64,000 nt of DNA from Streptomyces cinnamoneus (GTDB taxonomy: Bacteria; Actinomycetota; Actinomycetes; Streptomycetales; Streptomycetaceae), in NCBI RefSeq assembly GCF_002939475.1, contig NZ_PKFQ01000001.1:4399001-4463000 (forward strand). The letters are read 5' to 3'. Under the pieces are notes generated by a model. That model had not been told where the DNA came from and ran no database searches. It saw only the letters and a list, made by a program, of their open reading frames with translations. Made by a program: the position numbers and the translations under genes. Of the stretch, positions 7,009-18,216 are shown in pieces. Within the stretch, counting starts at the first letter, position 1, and each line of letters begins with the position of its first letter.

Positions 7009-9282
7009 ATGGGCCGAGCGGAAGCGCGACGGGCGCAGAAGAGGGGCACTGGCCCTGGCACGGGCGGTAAGAAGCCCAAGAAGACCGGCATACGCCGGTT
7101 CTTCACCTGGAAGATGCTGCTGGCCTACTTCGTGGGCGTGATCGCCCTGGGTGCCGGAGCGTTCTACGCGCTGTACCTGTACGTGGACGTGCCGGGCGAG
7201 GGCAACAAGGCCGCCCAGCTGCAGAGCAACGTCTACAAGTCGGCGGACGGCAAGACCATCGCGCGCATCGGTCAGGTCAACCGCGAGGAAGTGCCGCTGG
7301 ACAAGGTCCCGGAGAACATCCGGAACGCGGTCGTGGCGGCGGAGAACAAGAACTTCTGGACCGACCCCGGCGTCGACCTGAAGGGCACCGCCCGCGGCAT
7401 CATCAACACCGTCATGGGCCGTGGCAAGCAGGGTGGTTCGACCATCACCCAGCAGTACATCAAGAACTACTACCTGGACCAGCGGCAGACCGTCAGCCGC
7501 AAGGTCAAGGAACTGATCATCTCGCTGAAGGTCCAGGACAAGCTCTCCAAGAAGAAGATCCTCGAGGGCTACCTGAACACCAGCTACTACGGCCGCGGCG
7601 CCTACGGCATCCAGGCCGCCTCCCGGGCGTACTACAACAAGGACGTCGACAAGCTCACCCTGGAGGAGGGCGCCTACCTGGCCGCGCTGCTCCAGGCGCC
7701 GAGCCAGTACGACTGGTCGCAGGCCACCGAGGCCGGCAAGACCAACGCCAAGAAGCGCTGGAACTACGTCCTCGACAAGATGGTCGAGCAGAAGTGGCTC
7801 GGCGCCGCCGAGCGCCAGTCGATGCAGTTCAAGGAGCCCGGCAAGGCCAAGCCGGCCGCCGGCCTCGCGGGCCAGAACGGCTACCTGGTCGAGGCGGCCA
7901 AGCGGGAGATCATCCGGGACCTCGTCGCGCAGGGCCGCACCCAGAAGGACGCCGAGCAGGAGTTCGAGGCGGGTGGCTGGACCGTCACCCTCAGCATCGA
8001 CCCCACGAAGCAGAAGGCGCTGGAGAAGGCCGTCCACGACAAGCTGCTCGCCGAACTGGAGCCGGGCAAGCGCGAGGTCGACAAGCACGTGCAGGCCGGC
8101 GCGGTGTCCGTCGACCCCAAGACCGGCAAGGTCGTGGCGCTCTACGGCGGCCAGGACTTCATCCAGCACCAGGTGAGCAACGCGACCCGGGCCGACTACC
8201 AGCCCGCCTCGACGTTCAAGCCCCTGATCCTGGCCTCCGCCCTGGAGAACAACTCCAAGACGCAGGAGAAGAAGCCGATCACGCCGGCCACGATCTACGA
8301 CGGCACCAACAAGCGGCCCGTCGTCGGCCCCGGCGGTGGCGGCTACGCCCCGGAGAACGAGGACCAGCACAGCTACGGACCGATCACCGTCCAGCAGGCG
8401 ATGAACGACTCGGTCAACTCCGTCTTCGCGCAGATGGTCGTCGACGTCGGCATGGACAAGGTCAAGAAGACCGCCGTCGAGCTGGGCATGAAGTCGGACT
8501 TCGAGGAGACGCCCGCGATGGCGCTCGGCGCCATGGGCGCCAGCCCCATGGAGATGGCCGGGGTGTACGCCACCCTGGACAACCACGGCAAGAAGGTCAC
8601 CCCGAGCATCGTCGCGTCGGCGACCCACCGCGGCCAGGAGTTCAGCCTGCCGAACGCCGTCGGCGCCACCGCGGTCGACCGCAACACCGCGGACGGCCTC
8701 ACGTCCGTGCTGACCGGCGTGGTCAACGACGGTACGGCCAACGTGGTGAGCAGCGCCGAGTACCAGGTGGCCGGCAAGACCGGTACCTCCGACGAGGACC
8801 TCTCGGCGTGGTTCGCGGGCTACACGCCCAGCCTGGTGACCACCGTCGGCCTCTTCGGCGAGGACATGGAGAAGAACGGCAAGCAGGTCACCCTGCAGAA
8901 CACCGGTGGCAACGGCCGCGTCAACGGTGGCACGTACCCGGCGAAGATCTGGGCCGCCTACAACGCGGCGGTGTTCGGCGACGACGACAAGGCCAAGTTC
9001 GACCTCGAGACCGACGAGCCCGCCGCGCCGGCCGCCCCGCCGAGCCCCAAGCCGTCGACCTCGCCGTCCGCCTCGACCTCGCCGAAGCCGTCGAACTCGC
9101 CGTCGGCCTCGACGTCGCCCAAGCCGTCGAACTCCTCGTCCTCGGCGGCCTCGCCGAAGCCGTCGAACTCGACGAAGCAGCCGCCGACGCCCAAGCCGTC
9201 GTCGTCCTCCTCGACCGGCTCCTCGACCGGCCCGGTCGACCCCGGCACCCGGCCCAACGGCGGGCTGATGCCCCCGCCGTAG
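7009..9282 (+). CDS. Class A penicillin-binding protein (PBP1-type)
   Basis: A 757-residue bifunctional cell-wall synthase. A basic cytoplasmic tail leads into one membrane anchor (about residues 36-58). The glycosyltransferase GT51 domain carries the AENKNFW motif (about 110) and QGGSTITQQ. The transpeptidase domain has STFK (about 400), SVN (about 468) and KTGT (about 590). The last 90 residues are a Ser/Pro/Lys-rich tail with repeats of KPSNSPSAST type. ATG 7009 follows GGGAGA; the frame is open further upstream but that stretch lacks family features. Known role: glycan polymerisation and cross-linking on the outer face of the membrane. Confidence 0.95.
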   Translation: MGRAEARRAQKRGTGPGTGGKKPKKTGIRRFFTWKMLLAYFVGVIALGAGAFYALYLYVDVPGEGNKAAQLQSNVYKSADGKTIARIGQVNREEVPLDKVPENIRNAVVAAENKNFWTDPGVDLKGTARGIINTVMGRGKQGGSTITQQYIKNYYLDQRQTVSRKVKELIISLKVQDKLSKKKILEGYLNTSYYGRGAYGIQAASRAYYNKDVDKLTLEEGAYLAALLQAPSQYDWSQATEAGKTNAKKRWNYVLDKMVEQKWLGAAERQSMQFKEPGKAKPAAGLAGQNGYLVEAAKREIIRDLVAQGRTQKDAEQEFEAGGWTVTLSIDPTKQKALEKAVHDKLLAELEPGKREVDKHVQAGAVSVDPKTGKVVALYGGQDFIQHQVSNATRADYQPASTFKPLILASALENNSKTQEKKPITPATIYDGTNKRPVVGPGGGGYAPENEDQHSYGPITVQQAMNDSVNSVFAQMVVDVGMDKVKKTAVELGMKSDFEETPAMALGAMGASPMEMAGVYATLDNHGKKVTPSIVASATHRGQEFSLPNAVGATAVDRNTADGLTSVLTGVVNDGTANVVSSAEYQVAGKTGTSDEDLSAWFAGYTPSLVTTVGLFGEDMEKNGKQVTLQNTGGNGRVNGGTYPAKIWAAYNAAVFGDDDKAKFDLETDEPAAPAAPPSPKPSTSPSASTSPKPSNSPSASTSPKPSNSSSSAASPKPSNSTKQPPTPKPSSSSSTGSSTGPVDPGTRPNGGLMPPP

Positions 9283-9305
9283 GACCCGTCCGACGCGGTC
9301 CGGCC

Positions 9306-9358
9306 GACGACGAAGCCGCCGCCCTCCCCCTCCCGGGGAGGCCGGCGGCTTCGTCGTC
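9306..9358. terminator. Terminator between the PBP and phosphatase genes
   Basis: An inverted repeat pairs GACGACGAAGCCGCC (9306-9320) with GGCGGCTTCGTCGTC (9344-9358). It lies between the convergent penicillin-binding protein and SpoIIE-type genes and can serve both strands. Confidence 0.8.
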
Positions 9359-11662
9359 TCAGCGCGTGTGCGCGGGCAGCCCCAGCTCGAACCACACGAC
9401 CTTGCCGGTGCTCAGCCGGGTGGCCCCCCAGCGCCTGGCCAGCCGGTTCACCAGGTACAGCCCCCGCCCGCCCTCGTCCGAGGGCCGGGCCTGGCGCAGC
9501 CGGGGCAGCTGGGGCACGTCGTCGCCCACCTCACAGCGCAGGACATCCGTCCGCAGCAGCCGCAGCGTTATCGGCCGCTCGGCATAGCGCACCGCATTGG
9601 TGATCACCTCGCTGACCAGCAGCTCCACCCCGTCCGACAGCTCCTCCAGGCCCCAGCGCGACAGGGCGCGGCGGGCCAGCCGGCGGGCCTGGCGGGCCGT
9701 CTGCGGGCGCGGGTCGAGGAACCAGTAGGCGACGTCGCTCGGGGCGATGCCCTCGAAGCGGGCCGCCAGCAGGGCGATGTCGTCGTCGCGGTCGCCGGGG
9801 CCGAGCATGCCCAGCACCTCGTCGCACAGCGGCTCCAGCGGGGGCGGATTGGGGCCCGTCAGCCGGGCGGTGTCGATGAGGCGCTCGCGCAGCTGCTCTA
9901 TGCCGGTCCACACGTCCCGTATCCGGGACTCCACCAGGCCGTCCGTGTACAGGAGCAGGGTCGCCCCGGCGGGCGCGTCCAGCTCGACCGCCTCGAAGTC
10001 CACCCCGCCCACGCCGATCGGTGCCCCGGGCGGCACCCGCAGCACCTCCGCGCGGCCGCCGCGGTGCAGCAGCACCGGCGGGGGATGACCGGCGTTGGCG
10101 ATGACGATGCGGTGGGCGACCGGGTCGTACACCGCGTACAGGCAGGTGGCCATGCGGTCGCTGCCCAGGCGCTGGGCCTGCTCGTCGAGGTGGTGCAGCA
10201 CCTCCTGCGGGGGCAGGTCCAGCCCCGCGAGGGTCTGCGCGGTCGTCCGCAGCTGGCCCATGATCGCCGCCGAGGTCATGGAGTGGCCCATGACGTCGCC
10301 GACGACGAGCGCCACCCGGTTGCCGGGCAGCGGGATCGCGTCGTACCAGTCGCCGCCCACGCGCGCCGTCTCGGCGGCCGGCAGGTAACGGCTGGCCAGC
10401 CGGACGCCGGTCGGCTGGGGCAGCGAGTCGGGGAGCATGGTGCGCTGGAGCTCGTCGGCGATGTAGACCTCGCGGCCGTAGAGCACCGCCTTGTCCACGC
10501 CCAGCGCGGTGTGCGTCGCCAGCTGCGCCGCCACGAGGAGGTCGTCGCTCTCGAACGCGGCCCGGTCCTGACGGCGTATGAACACCGCCGCGCCGATCAC
10601 CCGCCGCCGCCCGCGCAGCGGCGCGAGGATGGTCCGGCGCCGCTCCGGTACGTGCCGGCCTTCGCCCAGCAGTTCCGGCAGGGCCGCCCGCGCGGCCGCG
10701 GAGTCCCCGAAGACGGGCCGGACCCCCCGCAGCACCTCCGCGAGCGGCCCGCCTATGCGCACCTCGCAGCGCTCGGCGGCCGCGTCGGCCAGCTCGGGCC
10801 CGGGGTCCGGCGGCTGCTCCCGGGGCGCCTCGGCCTCGTCGCCGCGCACATGCTCGGGCAGCCGGTCGGTGCGCCGCAGCCGCAGCACGACAGGGCCCAC
10901 GGGCCGTTCGTCGCCGACGGGCAGGGGATCGCGCAGGTACACGAGGATGGCGTCCGCGAACGTCGGCACGGTGGCCCGGCACAGGCCCAGCACGATCTCG
11001 TCCAGGTCGATGCCCCGGGCGATCCGCCGGGTCGCGGCCCCGACGAAGCGCAGCCGCTCACCGCCGCCGGACGCCCCGGTGGCCGTGCGTCCCGCTCCGG
11101 CGGGCCCGGTTCCGCTGCCGCTGCCGCCGTCCGGCGGCCGGGGCGGCGGCACGTCCCCGTCCTCGCCCTGCGCGGGCCCGGTGGCCCCCGCGGCGCCGCG
11201 GGACGCGGCCGCCCCCTGCCGGCCGCCGCCGGTCCGCCGTGCCGAGCCGTTGCGCCCGCGGGCGTCGGCACCGGCCGGATCCGCCCCGTCACCGCCGCTT
11301 CTTGACGAGCCGTCACGGGCGGCGGCACGCGCTGTCCGGCTCTGCCGGGCGCTGTCGGGCGTCTCGCCGGCGCGGGGCGCGGCTGCGTCGGCGCCGCGGC
11401 GCCTCGACCGTCCGGCGCCCTTGTCGGACGTCCTCGCGCGCTGGCGCGGGACGTGCGTGCCGGGGTCGTCCGGCCCGGGGGCCGGGCCGTCGACGGGGTC
11501 GGGGTGGGCCTCGCCCCGCGCCGGCGCGTCGGCGGGTTCGGTGCGTGCCTCGGCGTGGCCCCGCATCGGGGCCGGCTCGCCGTGGTCCCCCGCAGGGGGC
11601 ATGCCGGCGGCACAGGCCGCGGAGGGCCGGTGTCTTCCGTGGGAGTTGGGATGCTCCGTCAC
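9359..11662 (-). CDS. SpoIIE-type PP2C phosphatase with GAF-like and anti-sigma ATPase domains
   Basis: A 767-residue multidomain signalling protein. Residues 1-200 are low-complexity and rich in Gly, Ala, Pro, Arg and Asp. A GAF-like sensor follows (about 210-400), then a PP2C/SpoIIE phosphatase with GGDWYDAIPLPGNRVALVVG near 440. A C-terminal RsbW-like ATPase has N-box ELLVSEVITNAVRY and GGRGLYLV. Such fusions dephosphorylate and rephosphorylate anti-anti-sigma factors, controlling alternative sigma factors. No sigma or anti-anti-sigma gene is adjacent. The low-complexity N-terminus makes the exact start uncertain. Confidence 0.88.
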   Translation of the reverse strand: MTEHPNSHGRHRPSAACAAGMPPAGDHGEPAPMRGHAEARTEPADAPARGEAHPDPVDGPAPGPDDPGTHVPRQRARTSDKGAGRSRRRGADAAAPRAGETPDSARQSRTARAAARDGSSRSGGDGADPAGADARGRNGSARRTGGGRQGAAASRGAAGATGPAQGEDGDVPPPRPPDGGSGSGTGPAGAGRTATGASGGGERLRFVGAATRRIARGIDLDEIVLGLCRATVPTFADAILVYLRDPLPVGDERPVGPVVLRLRRTDRLPEHVRGDEAEAPREQPPDPGPELADAAAERCEVRIGGPLAEVLRGVRPVFGDSAAARAALPELLGEGRHVPERRRTILAPLRGRRRVIGAAVFIRRQDRAAFESDDLLVAAQLATHTALGVDKAVLYGREVYIADELQRTMLPDSLPQPTGVRLASRYLPAAETARVGGDWYDAIPLPGNRVALVVGDVMGHSMTSAAIMGQLRTTAQTLAGLDLPPQEVLHHLDEQAQRLGSDRMATCLYAVYDPVAHRIVIANAGHPPPVLLHRGGRAEVLRVPPGAPIGVGGVDFEAVELDAPAGATLLLYTDGLVESRIRDVWTGIEQLRERLIDTARLTGPNPPPLEPLCDEVLGMLGPGDRDDDIALLAARFEGIAPSDVAYWFLDPRPQTARQARRLARRALSRWGLEELSDGVELLVSEVITNAVRYAERPITLRLLRTDVLRCEVGDDVPQLPRLRQARPSDEGGRGLYLVNRLARRWGATRLSTGKVVWFELGLPAHTR

Positions 11663-11709
11663 GCGTGGGGTTCCATCCGTCGGGGCGCGCGCCCGGGGGC
11701 GCGCGGGGG

Positions 11710-12420
11710 TCAGACGCGGCGCAGGTTGAGAAAGAGCTGGATCTCGGGTGGGACGTCCGTGCTCGCCGGGGCGTACGCCGGCGAGCTCTCCCCGGCGATC
11801 TCGAATCCCGCGTCGCGCACGACCTGGCGCAGTTCGTCCCGCAGGTAACCGGATACCCGGATCGTGTTGCCGAGGAACGGGATGGCGTAGTCGTCGACGT
11901 CGGCCTCGACCATCGAGAGGGCCAGCAGGCCGCCGGGTCTCAGCAGGCCGTGGAGCATGCGCAGCGCGTGCGGGATCTCCGGGCGCGGCAGCATCAGCAG
12001 GGCGAAGAAGGCGGCGATGCCGTCGAACGTGCCCAGGTGGCCGTCCCGCAGGTCGGCGAGGTCACCCAGGTGGAACGTGGCGCCCGGTACGTTGACGCGG
12101 GCGAGGTCGAGCATGCCCGGGGAGAGGTCGTTGCCGACGACCTCGTGGCCGGCCTCGACGAGCTGACGGGCCGTCGGCAGGCCCGTACCGCAGCCGACGT
12201 CGAGGATCCGGGAGCCGGGCGGCAGGGCGGCGGCCAGCCAGGCGCCGGCCGCGAGCTGGCCCTCCTTGTGGGGGAAGGCCTCGTCGTAGCGGTCGCCGAT
12301 GGCGTCGAACGCCTCGGCCTGCCCGCTGCGGTCCAGCCCTAACCGGGCGTAGCCGTCGTAATCCCGCTGGTCGTCACCGCTCACGGCGCCGCCCTCTCTG
12401 TGACTGTGACTGTCTTTCAT
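11710..12420 (-). CDS. Class I SAM-dependent methyltransferase
   Basis: A protein of about 236 residues with the SAM-binding motif ILDVGCGTG near residue 65 and the acidic loop GNDLSPGMLDLA after strand 2. A post-motif FDGIAAFFALLMLPR follows. This is a Rossmann-fold methyltransferase of the UbiE/Methyltransf_25 type. ATG 12420 (MKDSHSH) is chosen; an in-frame GTG 36 bp further in (VSGDDQRDYDGY) is also possible. Neighbours do not reveal the substrate. Confidence 0.82.
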   Translation of the reverse strand: MKDSHSHREGGAVSGDDQRDYDGYARLGLDRSGQAEAFDAIGDRYDEAFPHKEGQLAAGAWLAAALPPGSRILDVGCGTGLPTARQLVEAGHEVVGNDLSPGMLDLARVNVPGATFHLGDLADLRDGHLGTFDGIAAFFALLMLPRPEIPHALRMLHGLLRPGGLLALSMVEADVDDYAIPFLGNTIRVSGYLRDELRQVVRDAGFEIAGESSPAYAPASTDVPPEIQLFLNLRRV

Positions 12421-12499
12421 CGTGCCGTGCTGTGCAGTATCGCGGAGGCCGATCCTACGGTTGCCTCGCGGGGGATCGGCAAGGGATTCCGGGGCCGAT

Positions 12500-13177
12500 T
12501 CACGCCTCGACGCGTGTGGGGGTGCGGTCCCAGTCACCGGGGAGCGCCGGTACGGTCCAGGCGGGGTCGGGCCGCCAGCCCTCCCAGCCGCCGGCGAAGG
12601 GCTGGCCCCAGGACTCGATGAGGGCGACCGCCGAGCGCCCGGCGGCCCGTACCCGCGCGGCCTGCGCGGCGGTCATCAGGCCGGCGTGCTGGGCCTGGGC
12701 GAACTCGTCCTCGTCCTTCCACTCCCAGCTGCGGTCGGGGTAGACGGCGATGTCGAGGAAGTGGTCCTCGGAGTCGACGCCGCCGGACCAGCGCGTGAGC
12801 GGCTCCTCGAGGTTGACGTACCAGTTCCGGAAGTGCCAGTCGGGGTCCCAGAAGAGCCAGACGGACCAGGGTTCGCCGGGCCGGGCGAGCTTGAGGACGC
12901 CGGGGCCGTACCAACGGGTGACCTCGGTGGTGCGCGGCTTGGTGTAGCGGGTGGCGAGCGGCTCGCGGTGGACGGGCGTGCCGTCGGCGAGCAGCGGCTT
13001 GACGCAGTCGGTGCCGGGGGCCATCCAGACGGCGAGCAGCTCGGCGGTGTCCCGGACCACGGTGACGGGCCGGCAGATGTGCACGCTGCTGGTCGCGTTG
13101 CCGCGGTAGCGCCAGAGGATGTGGTCCCCCGGCGCCCAGGAGCCGCCGCCTGCCGTGCCCGTCGTCTGCGCTGCCAT
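12500..13177 (-). CDS. DUF402 protein (FomD/FAU-1 type phosphohydrolase fold)
   Basis: A 225-residue DUF402 protein. The core carries WDPDWHFRNWYVNLEEPLTR and then DHFLDIAVYPDRSWEWKDEDEF; the conserved Trp, Asp and Lys residues form the metal and substrate pocket. Characterised members include FomD (a CMP-phosphonate hydrolase) and Ntdp-type nucleoside di- and triphosphatases. A housekeeping nucleotide phosphatase role is inferred, but the substrate is unknown. Confidence 0.8.
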   Translation of the reverse strand: MAAQTTGTAGGGSWAPGDHILWRYRGNATSSVHICRPVTVVRDTAELLAVWMAPGTDCVKPLLADGTPVHREPLATRYTKPRTTEVTRWYGPGVLKLARPGEPWSVWLFWDPDWHFRNWYVNLEEPLTRWSGGVDSEDHFLDIAVYPDRSWEWKDEDEFAQAQHAGLMTAAQAARVRAAGRSAVALIESWGQPFAGGWEGWRPDPAWTVPALPGDWDRTPTRVEA

Positions 13178-13259
13178 GCGCAGATCTTAGGTGCCTGTGC
13201 CACGGATGCGCCGTGACGTGCGCCGCAAAGGTATGGTCCAGCTCGGCGCGGACGCCCCC

Positions 13260-14654
13260 TTAGGGGTGCGTCATGCGCAGGACGTCCAGTGCCTCGTCGA
13301 GCTGCTCCGTGGTCAGCAGACCGCGCTCGACGTAGCCCGATTCGAGGACGACCTCGCGGATGGTCTTGCGTTCGGCGAGGGACTTCTTGGCCACCTTCGC
13401 CGCCTCCTCGTAGCCGAGGTAACGGTTCAGCGGGGTCACGACGGACGGCGAGGACTCGGCGTACTCCCGGGCCCGCTCGACGTTGGCGGTGATCCCGTCG
13501 ACCGTGCGGTCGGCCAGCAGCCGGGAGGCGTTGGCGAGCAGCCGCACGGACTCCAGGACGTTCTTCGCCATCACCGGCAGCATGACGTTGAGCTCGAAGT
13601 TGCCGGCGGCGCCCGCGGTGGCGACGGTGAGGTCGTTCCCGGTGACCTGGGCGGCCACCATCAGGACGGCCTCGCAGACGACCGGGTTCACCTTGCCCGG
13701 CATGATCGAGGAGCCGGGCTGGAGGTCCGGCAGGTTGATCTCGGCGAGCCCGGTGCGCGGTCCGGAGGCCATCCAGCGGAGATCGTTGGCGATCTTGGTG
13801 AGTCCCACGGCGATGGTGCGCAGCTGGCCGCTGGTCTCCACCAGGCCGTCGCGCGCGCCCTGGGCCTCGAAGTGGTCGCGGGCCTCGGCCAGCGGCAGCC
13901 CGGTGGTGCGGGCGACCTCGGCGATGACGGCCCCCGAGAAGCCGGGCGGGGTGTTGATGCCGGTGCCCACGGCCGTTCCGCCGAGGGGGAGTTCGGCGAG
14001 CCGGGGCAGGGACGCGCGCAGTCTCTCCGCGCCGTAGCGGACCTGGGCCGCGTAGCCGCCGAACTCCTGGCCGAGCGTCACGGGCGTGGCGTCCATCAGG
14101 TGGGTGCGCCCGGACTTGACGACCTCGGCGAACTCCTCCGCCTTGCGCGCCAGCGCCGCCTCCAGGTGCTCCAGGGCCGGGATCAGGTCGCCCGTGACGG
14201 CGGCCGTGGCGGCGATGTGGATGGAGGACGGGAAGACGTCGTTGGACGACTGGCTGGCGTTGACGTGGTCGTTGGGGTGCACGGGCCGGCCGAGCCGTTC
14301 GCCGGCGAGGGTGGCGATGACCTCGTTGGCGTTCATGTTCGACGACGTGCCGGAACCGGTCTGGAAGACGTCGACGGGGAAGTGGTCGTCCCAGCGGCCC
14401 TCGGCGACCTCGGTGGCGGCTTCGGCGACAGCGGCCGCCACGTCCGCGTCGAGGACCCCCAGCTCGGCGTTGACCTTCGCGGCGGCCGCCTTGATGCGGC
14501 CCAGCGCCGCGATGTGCGCCCGCTCCAGGCGCTGCCCGCTGACCGGGAAGTTCTCCACGGCCCGCTGGGTCTGGGCCCGCCACTTCGCCCCCGCGGGGAC
14601 ACGCACCTCCCCCATCGAGTCGCGTTCGATCCGGTACTGCTCGTCGTCGGTCAT
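13260..14654 (-). CDS. fumC: Class II fumarate hydratase
   Basis: A 464-residue fumarase interconverting fumarate and (S)-malate in the citric acid cycle, without iron-sulfur. The superfamily signature GSSIMPGKVNP is near residue 320, with TGSGTSSNMNANEV (about 97) and SQSSNDVFPS (about 138) forming the active site. ATG 14654 lies 8 nt after AGGAGG; a GTG 6 nt earlier is too close to that site. A class I fumarase gene lies 1.7 kb away, so this strain encodes both an oxygen-stable and an oxygen-sensitive enzyme. Confidence 0.96.
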   Translation of the reverse strand: MTDDEQYRIERDSMGEVRVPAGAKWRAQTQRAVENFPVSGQRLERAHIAALGRIKAAAAKVNAELGVLDADVAAAVAEAATEVAEGRWDDHFPVDVFQTGSGTSSNMNANEVIATLAGERLGRPVHPNDHVNASQSSNDVFPSSIHIAATAAVTGDLIPALEHLEAALARKAEEFAEVVKSGRTHLMDATPVTLGQEFGGYAAQVRYGAERLRASLPRLAELPLGGTAVGTGINTPPGFSGAVIAEVARTTGLPLAEARDHFEAQGARDGLVETSGQLRTIAVGLTKIANDLRWMASGPRTGLAEINLPDLQPGSSIMPGKVNPVVCEAVLMVAAQVTGNDLTVATAGAAGNFELNVMLPVMAKNVLESVRLLANASRLLADRTVDGITANVERAREYAESSPSVVTPLNRYLGYEEAAKVAKKSLAERKTIREVVLESGYVERGLLTTEQLDEALDVLRMTHP

Positions 14655-14761
14655 GGTCACTACCTCCTGGCCATCACAGCGTTTGTCTTGTTCACCCTGT
14701 TCCCAAACGGCACTCCCAGCCACTAAATACCGCGGGTAACAACTGAAATCGGGGAGGCTCC

Positions 14762-16279
14762 ATGACACGCAGACCCACCCTGCGCTGTGCACTCGCGTCC
14801 GTCGCCGCTCTCGCCACCGCCTGGGGCGGACTGGCCGTCACCAGCCCCACCGCCCACGCCGATCCGCGCACCACCACCGCGACGCCGCTGAGTCCGGAAC
14901 TGGAGCGCATACGTGCCGCGGAGGCGGTGAAGCTGTACGGGGACGCCGCCGAGCGGCCCCTGGGGCAGCGCAAGACCTCGCTGCTCTCCCTTGGCGACAG
15001 CGAGATCTCCGGGGAGGGCGTCGGCCGGTACGAACCGGGCACCGCCGGGCCGGACAACTGGTGTCACCGCTCACCCGACGCCGCCATCCACCGCACCGGC
15101 ATCCCCGCCGACGTCACGTACAACGTCGCCTGCTCGGGGGCGGCCACCGCGAACATACGCATCGGCGGCAGCAAGCAGTACGCGGACGAGCTGGTGCAGA
15201 GCGACAACCTCGCCGTCAAGGCCCGCAACACGCGGGTGAAGATGGTCCTGCTCGTGGCCGGCGCCAACGACGATCTCCAGTTCGGGCCCGTGATGACGGA
15301 CTGCGTCGAGCGCTACGTGCTGCTGCAGGGCCCCTGCGAGCCGAAGTACGCCCCGGGCTGGCAGGGGCGCGTCGACGCCCTGGTGCCCAAGGTCGAGCAG
15401 ACGGTGCGGGACCTGCGGAGGACGATGACCGACGCCGGGTACGCGGACGGCGACTACAAGCTCGTCGTCATGGGCTACCCGAGCCCCATCGGCCCCGACT
15501 TCAAGGACAACCCCCGCTTCCCCGGCAAGATCCCCGGCGGCTGCGTGGGCCACACCTCCGACGCGGCGTGGGGCCGCAACTACGCGGTACCCGCCTTCGA
15601 GCGCGGCATGCGCAAGGTCGCGCGGGACACGGGCGCGCTCTACCTCGACAACTCACGCCTCTTCCACGGCCACGAGGTGTGCATGGAGGACACCTGGGCG
15701 CGCGGCCTCTACATCGACCTGTCGAACCCGTTCCCGCCGGACGCCAACTCCGTCCGGCAGTCCTTCCACCCCAACGACCGCGGGCACGGCGCCTTCGCGT
15801 CCTGCCTGACGCAGCTGTACCGGTCGGGGTGGCGCGAGGGAGGCTGCGCGGACCCGGCGAGCACGGGGACGCCGGTGCTCGTCGAGGGGGCGTGGGACGA
15901 CGCCTACCGGCCGCTGAAGAGCGAGGCGACGGGGACGTGCGTGGACGCGTACGGGGCCGCCTCGGGCAACGGCACCGCGGTGGGGGGCTGGGACTGCACC
16001 GGCAACCGCAACCAGCAGTGGTGGTACGACGGGGAGCGCGGCTCGCTGCACAGCGCGCTCAGCCACGACCGGTGCGTGGACGTGCCGGGCGGGAAGTACG
16101 CGGCCGGGACGGCCGTGGCGCTGTGGAACTGCCACGGGGGCGCGAACCAGCGGTTCACGCGGAGCGGGGGGACCCTGCGTCCCGCCGCGGCACAGGACCT
16201 GTGCCTGACGCTGGCGGGAGCGAAGGAACCGCTGCGGCTGCAGCGCTGTGACGGCTCGGGGTCCCAGCGCTTCGCGTAG
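14762..16279 (+). CDS. Secreted SGNH-type esterase with ricin B-type lectin domain
   Basis: A 505-residue exported enzyme. The signal peptide (MTRRPTLR then a hydrophobic stretch) ends with an AHA site near residue 34. The hydrolase domain has the block I serine motif LSLGDSEISGEG near residue 78 and a late DxxH-like FHPNDRGH near 337. Residues 375-505 are a beta-trefoil with QxW repeats (NQQWWY, NQRF, SQRF) that bind carbohydrate. An extracellular esterase or lipase targeted to polysaccharide is inferred. Confidence 0.88.
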   Translation: MTRRPTLRCALASVAALATAWGGLAVTSPTAHADPRTTTATPLSPELERIRAAEAVKLYGDAAERPLGQRKTSLLSLGDSEISGEGVGRYEPGTAGPDNWCHRSPDAAIHRTGIPADVTYNVACSGAATANIRIGGSKQYADELVQSDNLAVKARNTRVKMVLLVAGANDDLQFGPVMTDCVERYVLLQGPCEPKYAPGWQGRVDALVPKVEQTVRDLRRTMTDAGYADGDYKLVVMGYPSPIGPDFKDNPRFPGKIPGGCVGHTSDAAWGRNYAVPAFERGMRKVARDTGALYLDNSRLFHGHEVCMEDTWARGLYIDLSNPFPPDANSVRQSFHPNDRGHGAFASCLTQLYRSGWREGGCADPASTGTPVLVEGAWDDAYRPLKSEATGTCVDAYGAASGNGTAVGGWDCTGNRNQQWWYDGERGSLHSALSHDRCVDVPGGKYAAGTAVALWNCHGGANQRFTRSGGTLRPAAAQDLCLTLAGAKEPLRLQRCDGSGSQRFA

Positions 16280-16295
16280 GCAGGCCGTCCTCAAC

Positions 16296-16327
16296 CGCCG
16301 GACGGGCGGGAACCAGCCCGTCCGGCG
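16296..16327. terminator. Terminator between the esterase and class I fumarase genes
   Basis: Twelve-base arms CGCCGGACGGGC (16296-16307) and GCCCGTCCGGCG (16316-16327) form a hairpin with an 8-nt loop between convergent genes. Confidence 0.75.
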
Positions 16328-16372
16328 ATGGGGCCCCGGTGGGGGAAAGGGCGCGACCGGGGGAGGATCCCC

Positions 16373-18055
<1,683 letters not shown>

Positions 18056-18178
18056 CGCGACGGTTCCCTCACTCTGCGGATGATGACGCCGGCTTCCTCG
18101 ACGGCCCATCCAGAGTAGGCGGCCGCGCGGCTACCGGGTTTGTGAGGTAAGGCTCAGTACTCGCCCGGCGACGCGGCA

Positions 18179-18216
18179 CTATCGCGATCTATCGCGTTTC
18201 GCTACCCTGCTGGTCG
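18179..18216 (+). promoter_or_regulatory. Tandem CTATCGCG and leaderless promoter of the DUF1707 gene
   Basis: CTATCGCG occurs at 18179-18186 and again at 18189-18196, a 10-bp period that puts both on one face of the helix. TACCCT at 18203-18208 fits a -10 element; the start GTG is at 18216, 7 nt further, with no ribosome site. This suggests a leaderless transcript, with the tandem repeat over the -35 region. The elements are seen; the role is inferred. Confidence 0.5.
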
